A stretch of DNA of 64,000 bases from the NCBI RefSeq assembly GCF_003344965.1, contig NZ_CP031194.1, positions 6,634,001 through 6,698,000 on the forward strand, given 5' to 3'. Below the pieces are notes generated by a model. That model did no database searches, was not told the DNA's origin, and saw only the letters and a program-made list of their open reading frames with translations. This document shows, one piece after another, positions 9,224 to 16,871 of this stretch. The stretch is from Streptomyces paludis. Lineage in GTDB: Bacteria; Actinomycetota; Actinomycetes; Streptomycetales; Streptomycetaceae. Position numbers and translations under genes: made by a program. Each line of letters starts with the position of its first letter. Within the stretch, counting starts at the first letter, position 1.

Positions 9224-10222
9224 TCAGACCACCGCCGGTTCCGGGAGGGCGCACTCGGCCGGTACCTCTATGCCGTACAGGGCGGCCGCGTTGAGTCCGA
9301 GGATCTTCTTCTTCTGCGCCACGGTGAGCGCCGGGTACTCCGTCATGTCCTCGGGGAGCTGGAAGTCGACGAACCGCTCCACGAGCCAGCGGGGCGTCCA
9401 CAGCGCGTAGTCGCTGGAGAACTGGATACGGTCCTCGCCCAGCCAGTACAGCAGCTCCCCGATGATCTGCGCGAAGTAGCGGGGCCTGGTGTGGATGAAC
9501 GGCATGGCGACGGCGAGACCCGCGTGCACATTGGGCTCCTGCGTGGCGATCCAGCAGAAGTCCTCCAGCCGGGGCAGGCCGCAGTGTTCGACGACGAAGT
9601 TCAGCTCGGGGAAGTCGGTCGCCACCTTGTCCACGTCCGCGACATCGAAGGCGTCCCGGTCCAGCGGCCGGATCGTCGGCCCCTTGTGGATGTGGATGTT
9701 CGTGATGCCCAGCTCCTGGGCCGCCTCCAGATAGCGGTACGACCAGGGGTCGTCCAGCTTGTATCCGCGCGAGTCCCCGTACCACTCGGCGGTGTACAGC
9801 TTCACGCCCTTGAGGTGGAACCGCTCGGCGTCGCGCCGCAGCTGGTCCAGCCCGGACTGCTCGTAGCGCGGGTCCCAGCAGTGGTTGTACGTCAGCTTGC
9901 CGGGGTGCTGCCGGGTGAGCGCGAACGCCTCCTCCGTCTGCCCGAAACCGTTGCGGTAGAAGGCTCCGAGCCGGGCCGGCTGGAAGATCGCGTGATCGAC
10001 GTGACCGTCGGTGAACAGGTCCTTCATCAGGCGCTCACCGCCGTAGTAGAGGTACTCCTCGTACGGCCACAGCTCCGACTCGGGGCTGAGGTTGCGGTGG
10101 TAGTCGTAGAAGCAGTCGATGAACTGCTTCCCGTGGATGTTGAGCTGGTTCTCGGGGCGTGCGTCCCACAGCGCGATGTGCGCGTCGACGATGAAATAGT
10201 CCTCGCCGTTCTTTGTGTACAT
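9224..10222 (-). CDS. Amidohydrolase-family (TIM-barrel metal) enzyme
   Basis: 332 residues from ATG 10222, with GGAGGG ten bases upstream; the extra in-frame N-terminus is rejected. Motifs are VDAHIALWD at the N-terminus (HxH variant HIA), NIHIHKG mid-protein, VVEHCGLPR and FSSDYALW with the late Asp. This pattern belongs to the amidohydrolase_2/ACMSD-like group. Very similar proteins accompany propane monooxygenase genes, where they are needed for growth on propane or acetone but their reaction is unsettled. It is first in the minus-strand run 10222-7367. Confidence 0.82.
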   Translation of the reverse strand: MYTKNGEDYFIVDAHIALWDARPENQLNIHGKQFIDCFYDYHRNLSPESELWPYEEYLYYGGERLMKDLFTDGHVDHAIFQPARLGAFYRNGFGQTEEAFALTRQHPGKLTYNHCWDPRYEQSGLDQLRRDAERFHLKGVKLYTAEWYGDSRGYKLDDPWSYRYLEAAQELGITNIHIHKGPTIRPLDRDAFDVADVDKVATDFPELNFVVEHCGLPRLEDFCWIATQEPNVHAGLAVAMPFIHTRPRYFAQIIGELLYWLGEDRIQFSSDYALWTPRWLVERFVDFQLPEDMTEYPALTVAQKKKILGLNAAALYGIEVPAECALPEPAVV

Positions 10223-10308
10223 GTGCGTCCCTCCATGCCCGTGATGTCCCCCGGCGGGTTCGTAAAGGCACAGTAGGAGCCGCCGGCGCACGGCGGGGAG
10301 CCGCCGGA

Positions 10309-10349
10309 TGTCTCACTTTGAGACAAGGCCGGTGTCTCTTTTTGAGACA
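10309..10349. promoter_or_regulatory. Two tandem 17-bp dyads (candidate activator sites)
   Basis: TGTCTCA-CTT-TGAGACA at 10309-10325 and TGTCTC-TTTTT-GAGACA at 10333-10349 are near-identical inverted repeats with centres 24 bp apart. They lie between the divergent amidohydrolase gene and the MimR/AcoR-like regulator. Paired dyads at this position fit upstream activating sequences for the Fis-type C-terminal HTH of the regulator. Confidence 0.7.
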
Positions 10350-10423
10350 GACGGCCCGGCTCCAGGGGGATGCGCGGGCAGTATCGTGGCCAAGAACGCA
10401 AGGACGCGTTTCAGGAGGTCGAA

Positions 10424-11941
10424 GTGGACCATCGTCGGCCCGCACCCGCCATGGACGTCTCCCCGGGCCCGGCACCGGGCGGTCTGGTCGCCCTCGCCCC
10501 GCGCATGCGCGCCTCCTGGCAGCGCAGCGAGCACTACGGGCTGTCACCGGAGGAGATGCGGCCCGTCTTCACGGGATCCGTGGACACCACGTCACTGCTC
10601 TACGAGTGCGGTCACGAAGTCCTCCAGGGGCTGCGCAGGACACTCGCCAACGAGCCGGTCAGCATGATGATCACCGACCGTGACGGCCTGGTGCTCTGCC
10701 GGCTGTGCGACGACGCCTCGGTCAGCCGCTCCCTCGACCGGGTCAATCTGGCCCCCGGCTTCTACTTCGCCGAGGAGAACGCCGGCACCAACGGACTCGG
10801 TCTCGCCCTGGCCGACCTGGCCCCGTCCCTGGTGCGGTCCGAGGAGCACTACTGCACCGCGCTGCGGGGATACACCTGCGCCGCCGTCCCGGTCCTCGAT
10901 CCGCTCACCGGTGAACTCGCCGGCAGTGTCAACCTCACCACCTGGTCCGACTCCTCCTCGGAACTGCTGCTGGCCCTCGCCCAGGCCACCGCCGGGAACA
11001 CCGCCGCGCTGATGCTGGCCCGGGGCGCCGGCCGCCGGAGCCGGCCGACCCCGCGCGGCGAGGTGTTCCACATCTACGCCGACCGCTTCCCGCAGTACGA
11101 GGACGCGCGCTCCCCGCTCTCCACCGCCTGGACCGACGCCGTCGAGACGGCCCGCGCGGCACAGGCCGAGGGGCGCGTCGTGGCGGCGGTCGGTGAGCCC
11201 GGCGCGGGGAAGACCGCGCTGATCTCCCTCGCCCGCCGGCTGACGGAGCCGAGGGAACGCGTCCTGAGCGCCCGCCCGCCCGCTCCCGACGACATACCCG
11301 CCTGGCTGACGCTGTGGACACCCGAGCTGGACAAACACAGCACCTGCGTCATCGTGTCCGGGACCCAGACCCTGCCCGCCTGGGCGGCCACCGAACTGGC
11401 GCAGGTGTTCAGCCGCATACGCCGCGGGACCACCGGCCCGGGCCACCGCCCGCAGCCCTTCGCCCTCACGGCGGCGGACTACTCCGCGATTCCGGACGCG
11501 CTCCGCTCCCTGGTCGACACCGTCGTCGAAGTCCCCGCCCTGCGCTCCCGCCCGGACGACATCCTGCCGCTCGCCCACCACTTCGCCGAGGCACACCGCG
11601 GCCACGCCGTCACCCTCACCCGCGCCGCCGAGCGCGCCCTGACCGCGTACGACTGGCCCGAGAACGTACGGCAGCTCCGCCGTGTCGTCCGGGCGGCGGC
11701 CTCGCGGACCGATGTGATCGACGCCCATCACCTCCCGGCCGAGATGTTCACGGGCACCGCCCGCCCCCTGGGCCGTCTCCAGGCACTGGAGCGCGACGAG
11801 ATCGTGCGCTGCCTGACCGAACCGGGCACCACCGTGGCCCAGGCCGCCGAGCGGCTCAGCATGAGCCGCGCGACCATCTACCGCAAGATGACGCAGTACG
11901 ACATCAAGCTGCCCGGCCGCGCGGCGCACTCGCGCGCCTGA
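10424..11941 (+). CDS. MimR/AcoR-type GAF-AAA-Fis transcriptional activator
   Basis: 505 residues from GTG 10424, which has AGGAGG five bases upstream. The N-terminal half is a GAF sensor with the motif ENAGTNGLG. A central P-loop (GEPGAGKT) belongs to a reduced AAA+ domain. The C-terminus is a Fis-like HTH (VAQAAERLSMSRATIYRKM). The GAFTGA loop that contacts sigma-54 is not seen, as expected in an actinobacterium without sigma-54. Relatives in mycobacteria and Gordonia activate alkane/ketone monooxygenase operons. It presumably controls the divergent amidohydrolase-dehydrogenase operon through the tandem dyads. Confidence 0.85.
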   Translation: MDHRRPAPAMDVSPGPAPGGLVALAPRMRASWQRSEHYGLSPEEMRPVFTGSVDTTSLLYECGHEVLQGLRRTLANEPVSMMITDRDGLVLCRLCDDASVSRSLDRVNLAPGFYFAEENAGTNGLGLALADLAPSLVRSEEHYCTALRGYTCAAVPVLDPLTGELAGSVNLTTWSDSSSELLLALAQATAGNTAALMLARGAGRRSRPTPRGEVFHIYADRFPQYEDARSPLSTAWTDAVETARAAQAEGRVVAAVGEPGAGKTALISLARRLTEPRERVLSARPPAPDDIPAWLTLWTPELDKHSTCVIVSGTQTLPAWAATELAQVFSRIRRGTTGPGHRPQPFALTAADYSAIPDALRSLVDTVVEVPALRSRPDDILPLAHHFAEAHRGHAVTLTRAAERALTAYDWPENVRQLRRVVRAAASRTDVIDAHHLPAEMFTGTARPLGRLQALERDEIVRCLTEPGTTVAQAAERLSMSRATIYRKMTQYDIKLPGRAAHSRA

Positions 11942-12051
11942 GGCACCGGCCGACTGCATCAGGCTCGACTACATCAGGCGGCGCCCGGGTACGACTACAG
12001 CCACCATGGACCCACCGGCCACGGCTGTAAGGAGAAGACGCCCCACCCCGG

Positions 12052-12140
12052 CGCTCCCGTAACGGACCGCTCCCGTAACGGACCGTCCCCGCTTCACACC
12101 GGCACACCCGCGCCCCGGCAACACCCGCCCCGGCAACACC
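12052..12140. repeat. Two short tandem duplications upstream of the permease gene
   Basis: A 16-bp unit (CGCTCCCGTAACGGAC) is repeated directly at 12052-12067 and 12068-12083. A 15-bp unit (CGCCCCGGCAACACC) is repeated at 12111-12125 and 12126-12140. Both lie in the 258-bp gap before the interrupted permease gene, where no other gene is seen. Confidence 0.7.
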
Positions 12141-12199
12141 CGCACGGCCTCGTTCGACGTTCCCGTCACCCCGCTCCTCGAACGAAGGGTCACGCCGCC

Positions 12200-12384
12200 A
12201 TGACCACGACCGTACCGCCCACCCCGGGACCCGATCCGCTGCCCGCTCCACCCGGTGGCTCCCAGGACCGCGTCGAGCTGCCCCCCGGCGCCGTCCCCGA
12301 GGGCAGCCGCTACGCCAACGCCGATCTGCTGCCCGTGCCGGTCGCCCGGCGCGACTGGACCACGTACAACTTCACCGCCCTCTG
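12200..12384 (+). pseudogene. NCS1-family permease, N-terminal fragment (split by prophage)
   Basis: The first 61 codons of a nucleobase:cation symporter-1 type permease, ATG 12200 with GAAGGG upstream. The sequence ends RRDWTTYNFTAL and then turns into phage DNA, where the fused frame runs to a stop at 12502. NCS1 proteins continue at this point with WVGMAHNIPSW, exactly what is found at 57502 on the far side of the prophage. The intact gene would encode about 512 residues, the normal length for cytosine/purine/allantoin-type permeases. The host therefore lacks this transporter unless the phage excises or the C-terminal part alone is made. Confidence 0.93.
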
Positions 12385-12404
12385 CATTGCATGTCGGAGA
12401 ACAC
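12363..12404. other. attL (serine-integrase hybrid site)
   Basis: Host half-site 12363-12382, crossover TG at 12383-12384, phage half-site 12385-12404. The phage arm carries GCATG at 5-9 bases and GAACAC at 15-20 bases from the TG. The mirrored elements CATGC and GTGTTC lie at the same distances in attR, so the reconstructed attP is a symmetric dyad around TG, as expected for a large serine recombinase. Confidence 0.9.
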
Positions 12405-12629
12405 ATACATGTCCGCAGGCTTCTGGCCTGCGGGTATCCCCAGAACGAGCCGCAGGCTATCCGCCACGTCGCCTTCGACGTCCCGTAAAAGCTCACCCAT
12501 GAGGGTGAGTTGAGGTGCGGTTAGAGTGACCGCCCTACTTCCTTCGCCCGCCGCGTGCTCCGCATGGAGGCGCCGCATCTGGCGAGCGAAGCGCTCGTGC
12601 GCCGCCTCTGGCGGCAGATCAACTGACAT
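12372..12629 (-). CDS. Small ORF reading across attL, unknown function
   Basis: 85 codons from ATG 12629, helical and charged in the first half (AHERFARQMRRLHAEH). Its last four codons and stop lie in host DNA. In the circular phage the frame would run through attP toward the integrase gene, which is on the same strand, so the C-terminus would differ between free and integrated states. No good ribosome site precedes the ATG (GGGTTCCCTC). It could be a real gene next to int, or a chance frame. Its position and strand are those expected for an int-linked factor, but there is no motif to name it. Confidence 0.4.
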   Translation of the reverse strand: MSVDLPPEAAHERFARQMRRLHAEHAAGEGSRAVTLTAPQLTLMGELLRDVEGDVADSLRLVLGIPAGQKPADMYVFSDMQCRGR

Positions 12630-12644
12630 GAGGGAACCCTATCC

Positions 12645-12669
12645 AGCCCCCGGCACCCCGTCGGGGGCT
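12645..12669 (+). terminator. Hairpin terminator ahead of the left arm
   Basis: AGCCCCCG and CGGGGGCT form an 8-bp stem followed by TTTGT on the plus strand. It would stop transcripts coming from the interrupted permease promoter before the first left-arm gene. Confidence 0.6.
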
Positions 12670-12689
12670 TTGTCGTGGAACGAGGACAC

Positions 12690-12875
12690 ATGAGTACCAA
12701 CATGAAGCCCCCCGGCCGCCTCCTGGGCGGCCTTCTCTATGCCCGGGGCCGCCTGTCGGACTGGCTGGACCTGCACGGCCCCGCGCTGCGCAACATCGGC
12801 TGGTCCGCCGCCGGGGGCGTCATCGGGGCGGCCATCGGCCTCCTGTTCGTCACGGCATGGCTCCGGTGGCGATAG
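12690..12875 (+). CDS. Small single-pass membrane protein
   Basis: 61 residues from ATG 12690 (CGAGGA upstream). One hydrophobic helix near the C-terminus (GVIGAAIGLLFVTAWL) is followed by a basic end (RWR). It overlaps the WhiB-like gene start by 19 bp. Function unknown. A small membrane protein as first gene of a prophage early arm could affect the envelope or superinfection, but nothing in the sequence proves it. Confidence 0.55.
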   Translation: MSTNMKPPGRLLGGLLYARGRLSDWLDLHGPALRNIGWSAAGGVIGAAIGLLFVTAWLRWR

Positions 12876-13618
12876 GCGAGGAGGTGCTGTTCGACCCCAC
12901 GCGGCGGTGGGTCAGCCGCGCGAGCTGCCGTACGGTCAGCAGCGCCCGCTTTTTCGTGGACGGCCCAGCCTTCCCCCGCATACCGCCGTCGGCGGCGCAA
13001 CAGGCCGGCTGGGACCTGGCCAAGAAGATCTGCCACCACTGCCCCGTTTTGGCGGAGTGCCGCCGGGACTCCCTGGGCGAGGAGTACGGCGTCTGGGGCG
13101 GGCTGGACGAGCGCGAGCGCTACCTGATCCGCACGAGGCTCTCCCAGCGCGCCAGGCGCTGGCCGGCGGCCCGCCGGCTCGCCTGGGGCAAGGAGCTGCT
13201 GGCGCTTCGCGACGGCGGGAACACCTGGACGCGCATCCGCGCGATGACCGGCATCGGTGACCGGCTCGGAGAGCTGCTGATCGATGAGTGGGTCACCCAC
13301 CGCGCGCTGACAGCGCAGCCGCCCGCGGCGGTCGTGGAGCTGCCGCTCCCGGCGCCCGGCGGCATGATCCAGCCGCCCTTCCCCGCCGTCCCCGGACGGC
13401 GCCACGCCTGGGTCCGCCGGGCCGGGCGCATCACCGATGCGCACTACCGCGGCCAGACCGAGGACGGCGCATGGATCTCGGTCCAGCTCCGGACCGGCAA
13501 GGGCAACAGCATTCAGTTCGTCCGCTCGGAGGACGTGCAGATCTACCACCCCCAGCCGGTGGTGATCGTGACCTACATCGGGAGGCCCGACCGTGAGCAG
13601 CAGTCCCAGGCCGGGTGA
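12857..13618 (+). CDS. WhiB-like Fe-S regulator with long C-terminal extension
   Basis: 253 residues. The N-terminal 90 residues carry the WhiB signature: four Cys (24, 59, 62, 68; the last three in CHHCPVLAEC) that bind a [4Fe-4S] cluster, then GVWGG at 78-82. WhiB proteins bind sigma factor region 4 and redirect transcription. Phage versions such as WhiBTM4 can block host septation and superinfection (known for a mycobacteriophage). Here about 160 extra residues follow: a basic segment (RARRWPAARRL), a helical part resembling an HTH and a beta-rich C-terminus. The start at 12857 lacks a clear ribosome site; coupling to the upstream gene is likely. Confidence 0.8.
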   Translation: MAPVAIGEEVLFDPTRRWVSRASCRTVSSARFFVDGPAFPRIPPSAAQQAGWDLAKKICHHCPVLAECRRDSLGEEYGVWGGLDERERYLIRTRLSQRARRWPAARRLAWGKELLALRDGGNTWTRIRAMTGIGDRLGELLIDEWVTHRALTAQPPAAVVELPLPAPGGMIQPPFPAVPGRRHAWVRRAGRITDAHYRGQTEDGAWISVQLRTGKGNSIQFVRSEDVQIYHPQPVVIVTYIGRPDREQQSQAG

Positions 13619-14477
13619 GACCCGGCAGGTCAAGCACATGTCGCACAGCTCCAGGGAGACCCTGGAGCGCTGCGCGAAGAGTTGGTTCCTGAAGTACATG
13701 GCCGCCGCGCCGCAGAGCCCCGCGCTCTGGTCGGCCGGCGGCACGGCCGTCCACGAGGTGACCGAGTGGTACGACCTGATGGCCCTCAACGGCAAGGCCG
13801 ACATCGCCACTTCGGCACTCGGGCAGACATGGGAAACGCTCTTCGGTCACCAGCTCGCGAAGATCCGCGAGAAGGAGCCGAACGAGAACGCCTGGCGGCG
13901 GTCCAAGGGCGACAGCGTCGCCGCCTGGAACACGCTCGGGCCGCAGCTCGTCCAGGCGTACATCGACTGGCGCAAGCGGTCTCCGTGGGAGATCTGGACG
14001 ACCCCTGACGGGGAGCCTGCCATCGAGCTGGACGTGTCCGGCATGCTGCCGGGCTGCCCCGTCGAGATCAAGGGCTACGTCGACAGGATCTTCCACGATC
14101 CGCTCTTCGATCGGCTGGTGGTCTTCGACCTCAAGTCCGGCAAGCGCCCGCCCAAGACGGGCGCCCAGTTCGGCGCATACGGCGCGCTCGTCACGCAGAA
14201 GTACGGCGTGACAGCCCATCTGGGCGTGCCCTTCATGAACCGCAGGGCGACCGTCGGGCGCCCCTACGAGCTGGCCGAGTTCACCCCGGCGGCCGTCGGC
14301 GCCGTCTTCGGCACGGCGTGGGCGAAGGTCCAGGCCGGGAGCTTCCCGGCAAACGGCTTCCCGGGCGAGTGCTACATCTGCGACGTCCAGGCCGCCTGCG
14401 CGGCGCAGAACGGGCCGCTGGCCCACCTTTACGACCCGGCGTCGCCGGGCCATCCGTCGAACGATCCACCGTACTGA
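13593..14477 (+). CDS. Cas4/RecB-like PD-(D/E)XK nuclease with Fe-S cysteines
   Basis: 294 residues, GTG start. Nuclease motifs in order: a His in GGTAVHEVTE, Asp in KGYVDRI, DLKSGK (acidic-x-Lys core) and QFGAYG (QxxxY). Four cysteines are placed as in AddB/Cas4 iron-sulphur nucleases: one near the N-terminus (C27) and three near the end (C260, C263, C269). Such proteins are DNA exonucleases used in recombination. Free-standing viral Cas4-like versions are known. Lies between the WhiB-like gene and a tiny gene in a tightly packed operon. Confidence 0.85.
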   Translation: MSSSPRPGETRQVKHMSHSSRETLERCAKSWFLKYMAAAPQSPALWSAGGTAVHEVTEWYDLMALNGKADIATSALGQTWETLFGHQLAKIREKEPNENAWRRSKGDSVAAWNTLGPQLVQAYIDWRKRSPWEIWTTPDGEPAIELDVSGMLPGCPVEIKGYVDRIFHDPLFDRLVVFDLKSGKRPPKTGAQFGAYGALVTQKYGVTAHLGVPFMNRRATVGRPYELAEFTPAAVGAVFGTAWAKVQAGSFPANGFPGECYICDVQAACAAQNGPLAHLYDPASPGHPSNDPPY

Positions 14478-14486
14478 GAGGCGCAG

Positions 14487-14657
14487 TTGAGCTACCGACA
14501 CAGCAGTTACCGCAAGCTGAGGAAGGCGTACCTGCGCGAGGAGCCCAGCGGACACCGGGCGCCCGTCGATGCCCAGCGCATCGAGCACTGGCGGGGGCTC
14601 CCCCGGCCCCCCAAGAACCCGGACTGGGGCAGGCCCCGCCCCTGGTGGCGGCTCTGA
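14487..14657 (+). CDS. Small basic protein, unknown
   Basis: 56 codons from TTG 14487 with GAGAGG upstream; ends in TGATG, overlapping a downstream ATG. Rich in Arg/Lys/Trp with no recognised motif. Coding is supported by the tight spacing (9 bp after the nuclease gene) and ribosome site. Confidence 0.5.
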   Translation: MSYRHSSYRKLRKAYLREEPSGHRAPVDAQRIEHWRGLPRPPKNPDWGRPRPWWRL

Positions 14658-14740
14658 TGCTCCCCACCTGCGACTGCGGCGCGTGCTGCGAGTCGTGCGG
14701 CCATGAGCCGCGATGCATCCGAAATGAGAAGAGAGAGTCC

Positions 14741-14950
14741 ATGGAAAAGGACAGCGCCGCCGCTCGGGCGGCATCCGGACTGATGACGGTGCGCGAGGTG
14801 GCCGAGGAGCTGCGCGTCAGCCGTGCGGCTGCCTACCGGCTGATCGCGGGCGGCCACCTGGGCGCCATCCGTGTGGGCCACTCGTACCGCATCCCCGAGA
14901 GCGAGTTCGCGGCGTACAAGAAGCGCGCCGCCACGACCGAGGAGGGATAG
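14741..14950 (+). CDS. Excisionase-type helix-turn-helix protein
   Basis: 69 residues from ATG 14741 (AGAGAGAG upstream). The core TVREVAEELRVSRAAAYRLI and the beta-wing ending in RIPESEF are typical of MerR-like HTH_17 excisionase-family domains. The same frame is open from ATG 14657 and would add a cysteine-rich stretch (MLPTCDCGACCESCG), so a 97-residue form with a small zinc-binding head is possible. It could be an early regulator or a directionality factor for the serine integrase; the family does not decide. Confidence 0.7.
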   Translation: MEKDSAAARAASGLMTVREVAEELRVSRAAAYRLIAGGHLGAIRVGHSYRIPESEFAAYKKRAATTEEG

Positions 14951-16105
14951 TTGCCCATCCTCGAACTGTGCGCCGGATACGGCGGGCTGGGGATGGCCGC
15001 AGAGGCCCTGACGGGGGACAAGGTCGCCTACGTTGCGGAGAGCAACGAGGCGGCCTCTCTCGTGCTCGCGCACCGCTTCCCCGACGCCCCGAACATCGGG
15101 GACATCACCACGTACGACTGGACGCGGCTCGTCGGCCTGGTGGACATCGTCACGGCCGGCTTTTCGTGCCAGGACATCAGCAACGCGGGCCCCAGAGGGG
15201 GGATCAGTGGAAAGCGATCACGTGTCTGGAAGGACGTCGCGAAGGCTGTGGGCGTACTTCGACCCCGGCTCGTCTTCCTGGAGAACGTCGCGGTCATCCG
15301 GTCGCGCGGGCTCGATATCGTCGCCCAAGACCTGGCCGCGATCGGGTATGACCTCTGGTGGACAAGCTTTCGAGCTTCCGCCCTGGGCGCCGCCCATCAC
15401 CGTGACCGGTGGTTCGGAATCGCTTTCCCCGCAGGGGTTGTTCCCGACGCCCGGGGCATCGGACGGGCCGCACGGCGGACCGAACCAGCGGAGCAGCAAA
15501 GGCACGTACGGCGCCCTGCCGGGGCGCGTGGTGCACTGCCTGCCGACGCCGACGGCACGCGACTGGAAGTCGGGCGCGTCGAACCTCCACGGGAAGAACA
15601 GCCGCCCCCTGTCGGAGGTGGCGTTGGTCCTCAAGACGCCCACGGCCCAACTTGGCTCGAACGGGGCGGCACAGCACCCGGAGAAGCGCAAGAGGGGGGG
15701 CACGGCCCCACGCTCGATGACGAAGTCAGCTTCCTTCTTCCCCACGCCGACAGCGGCGGACGGAAAGGGCAGTCCGGGTACGAGCCCGAACAGGGTCGGC
15801 GGGGAGAACCTGCGCACGGCGGTCACTCGCCTGCCGACTGGTGGGGCGACTACCTCCCCGCCATCCGGCGATGGGAACGCCTGATAGGCGTTCCCGCGCC
15901 GGCCCCGACGGAGACCGGCCCACGCGGCGGGCGCCGGCTGACGGCCCGCTTCGCGGAGTGGCTGATGGGCGTTCCCGGCCACGTCACCGACGTGCCGGGT
16001 CTGACCCGCGCCGAGCAGCTTGAGCGCATCGGCAACGGCGCCATGCCTGTCCAGGCGCACGCCGCGTACGAGTACCTGTTTCACCTGATCAAGGAGCATG
16101 CGTGA
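14951..16105 (+). CDS. Cytosine-5 DNA methyltransferase with out-of-frame middle
   Basis: 384 residues from TTG 14951. Motif I is ELCAGYGGLGM, motif IV is GFSCQDIS (Ser in place of the usual Pro before Cys), motif VI ENVAVI, motif VIII HHRDRWF and motif X IGNGAMPVQA. Between about 15437 and 15836 the real target-recognition region is not in this frame but in the +1 frame, where phage methylase repeats such as LFPTPGASDG, LPTPTARDWKSG and FFPTPTAADG appear. One extra G in GGGG (15434-15437) and one missing base near 15834 would explain it. As read here the protein has about 135 scrambled residues. Phage methylases usually protect their own DNA from host restriction. Confidence 0.8.
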   Translation: MPILELCAGYGGLGMAAEALTGDKVAYVAESNEAASLVLAHRFPDAPNIGDITTYDWTRLVGLVDIVTAGFSCQDISNAGPRGGISGKRSRVWKDVAKAVGVLRPRLVFLENVAVIRSRGLDIVAQDLAAIGYDLWWTSFRASALGAAHHRDRWFGIAFPAGVVPDARGIGRAARRTEPAEQQRHVRRPAGARGALPADADGTRLEVGRVEPPREEQPPPVGGGVGPQDAHGPTWLERGGTAPGEAQEGGHGPTLDDEVSFLLPHADSGGRKGQSGYEPEQGRRGEPAHGGHSPADWWGDYLPAIRRWERLIGVPAPAPTETGPRGGRRLTARFAEWLMGVPGHVTDVPGLTRAEQLERIGNGAMPVQAHAAYEYLFHLIKEHA

Positions 16106-16800
16106 ACGACACCGACCAGCCGGCCACGGACTACGACGGACCGGTGGGCGGCCTCCCCGAGCCGCTGCCTGCTTTTCCGGAGCACCACCCCAACCCGCAC
16201 AATTTCCGCTTCACGGTCTCCCTGGACGGCCGCGGGCCGATGATCGTGGCCCGCGGCCACACCGCGGCGGACATCAACGCGGCCTTCCAGGAGCTGGAGG
16301 ACGCAGGCGTGACCACGCTCCTCGCGTCCGTGTACAGCCACATGAAGGCGGAGATGGCGGTGGCCTCCGGCGTCGGCCCGGTCTCGCCCGCGCCGCCCCC
16401 GCAGGGGCCGCCCGCGCCTCCGGCGCCGCCGCAGGGCGTCCCGGTGCCCGGTGCGGGCGTCAACTACAACCCGGTTACGCCGCCGCCCGGCATCCCGGGC
16501 ACGGCCCCGGCCGCATGGCAGAACGCGGGCGCCCCGCCCCCGCCGCAGCCCCCGGCCCCGCAGTACGGCGGCGCCCCGCAGGGCGCGGCTGGCGCCCGCA
16601 ACGCCCCGAAGATGCGGCCCGCCGACTGGCCGCAGGTCTACAAGGTCTCGCTCGCCCGGGGGGACACCTCCTTCAAGGAGTACCGCGCCGCGAACCAGCA
16701 GTACTTCAAGGGCAAGATCCTCTGGGCCGGCGGCGGTGACTACTGGATCCACGGCGAGGTCGCCCAGGCCCTCGCTCAGTGGAACCCGGTCCCGGCGTAG
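16102..16800 (+). CDS. Proline-rich phage protein, unknown
   Basis: 232 residues, GTG 16102 overlapping the methylase stop, with AAGGAG upstream. An N-terminal alpha/beta part (about 1-90) and a C-terminal part (about 175-232) are joined by a long Pro/Ala/Gly linker (APPPQGPPAPP). The layout suggests two folded modules on a flexible tether. No family recognised. Confidence 0.65.
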   Translation: MNDTDQPATDYDGPVGGLPEPLPAFPEHHPNPHNFRFTVSLDGRGPMIVARGHTAADINAAFQELEDAGVTTLLASVYSHMKAEMAVASGVGPVSPAPPPQGPPAPPAPPQGVPVPGAGVNYNPVTPPPGIPGTAPAAWQNAGAPPPPQPPAPQYGGAPQGAAGARNAPKMRPADWPQVYKVSLARGDTSFKEYRAANQQYFKGKILWAGGGDYWIHGEVAQALAQWNPVPA

Positions 16801-16822
16801 ATATGACCGTTCACCTCCCCAA

Positions 16823-16861
16823 CCTCCCCATCTGCCGCCATCATGGGCGGCGATGGGGAGG
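16823..16861 (+). promoter_or_regulatory. Strong hairpin covering the ribosome site of the next gene
   Basis: CCTCCCCATC and GCCGCC on the left pair perfectly with GGCGGC and GATGGGGAGG on the right (16 bp, one bulged T, loop ATCATG). The right arm ends in GGGGAGG, the only ribosome-binding sequence for ATG 16872, so the stem would hide it. It may instead act as a terminator after 16800. Confidence 0.65.
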
Positions 16862-16871
16862 GGGTGAACAC

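Noticed and set aside
12413..12433. Hairpin CCGCAGGC/GCCTGCGG next to attL as a terminator
   Set aside because: It lacks a T-run and lies inside the small ORF across attL; no upstream phage gene needs it.
15694..15700. G7 tract in the methylase as a phase-variation switch
   Set aside because: The frame on both sides of the tract is the same (+1), so this tract is not where the frame changes; kept only as a side remark.
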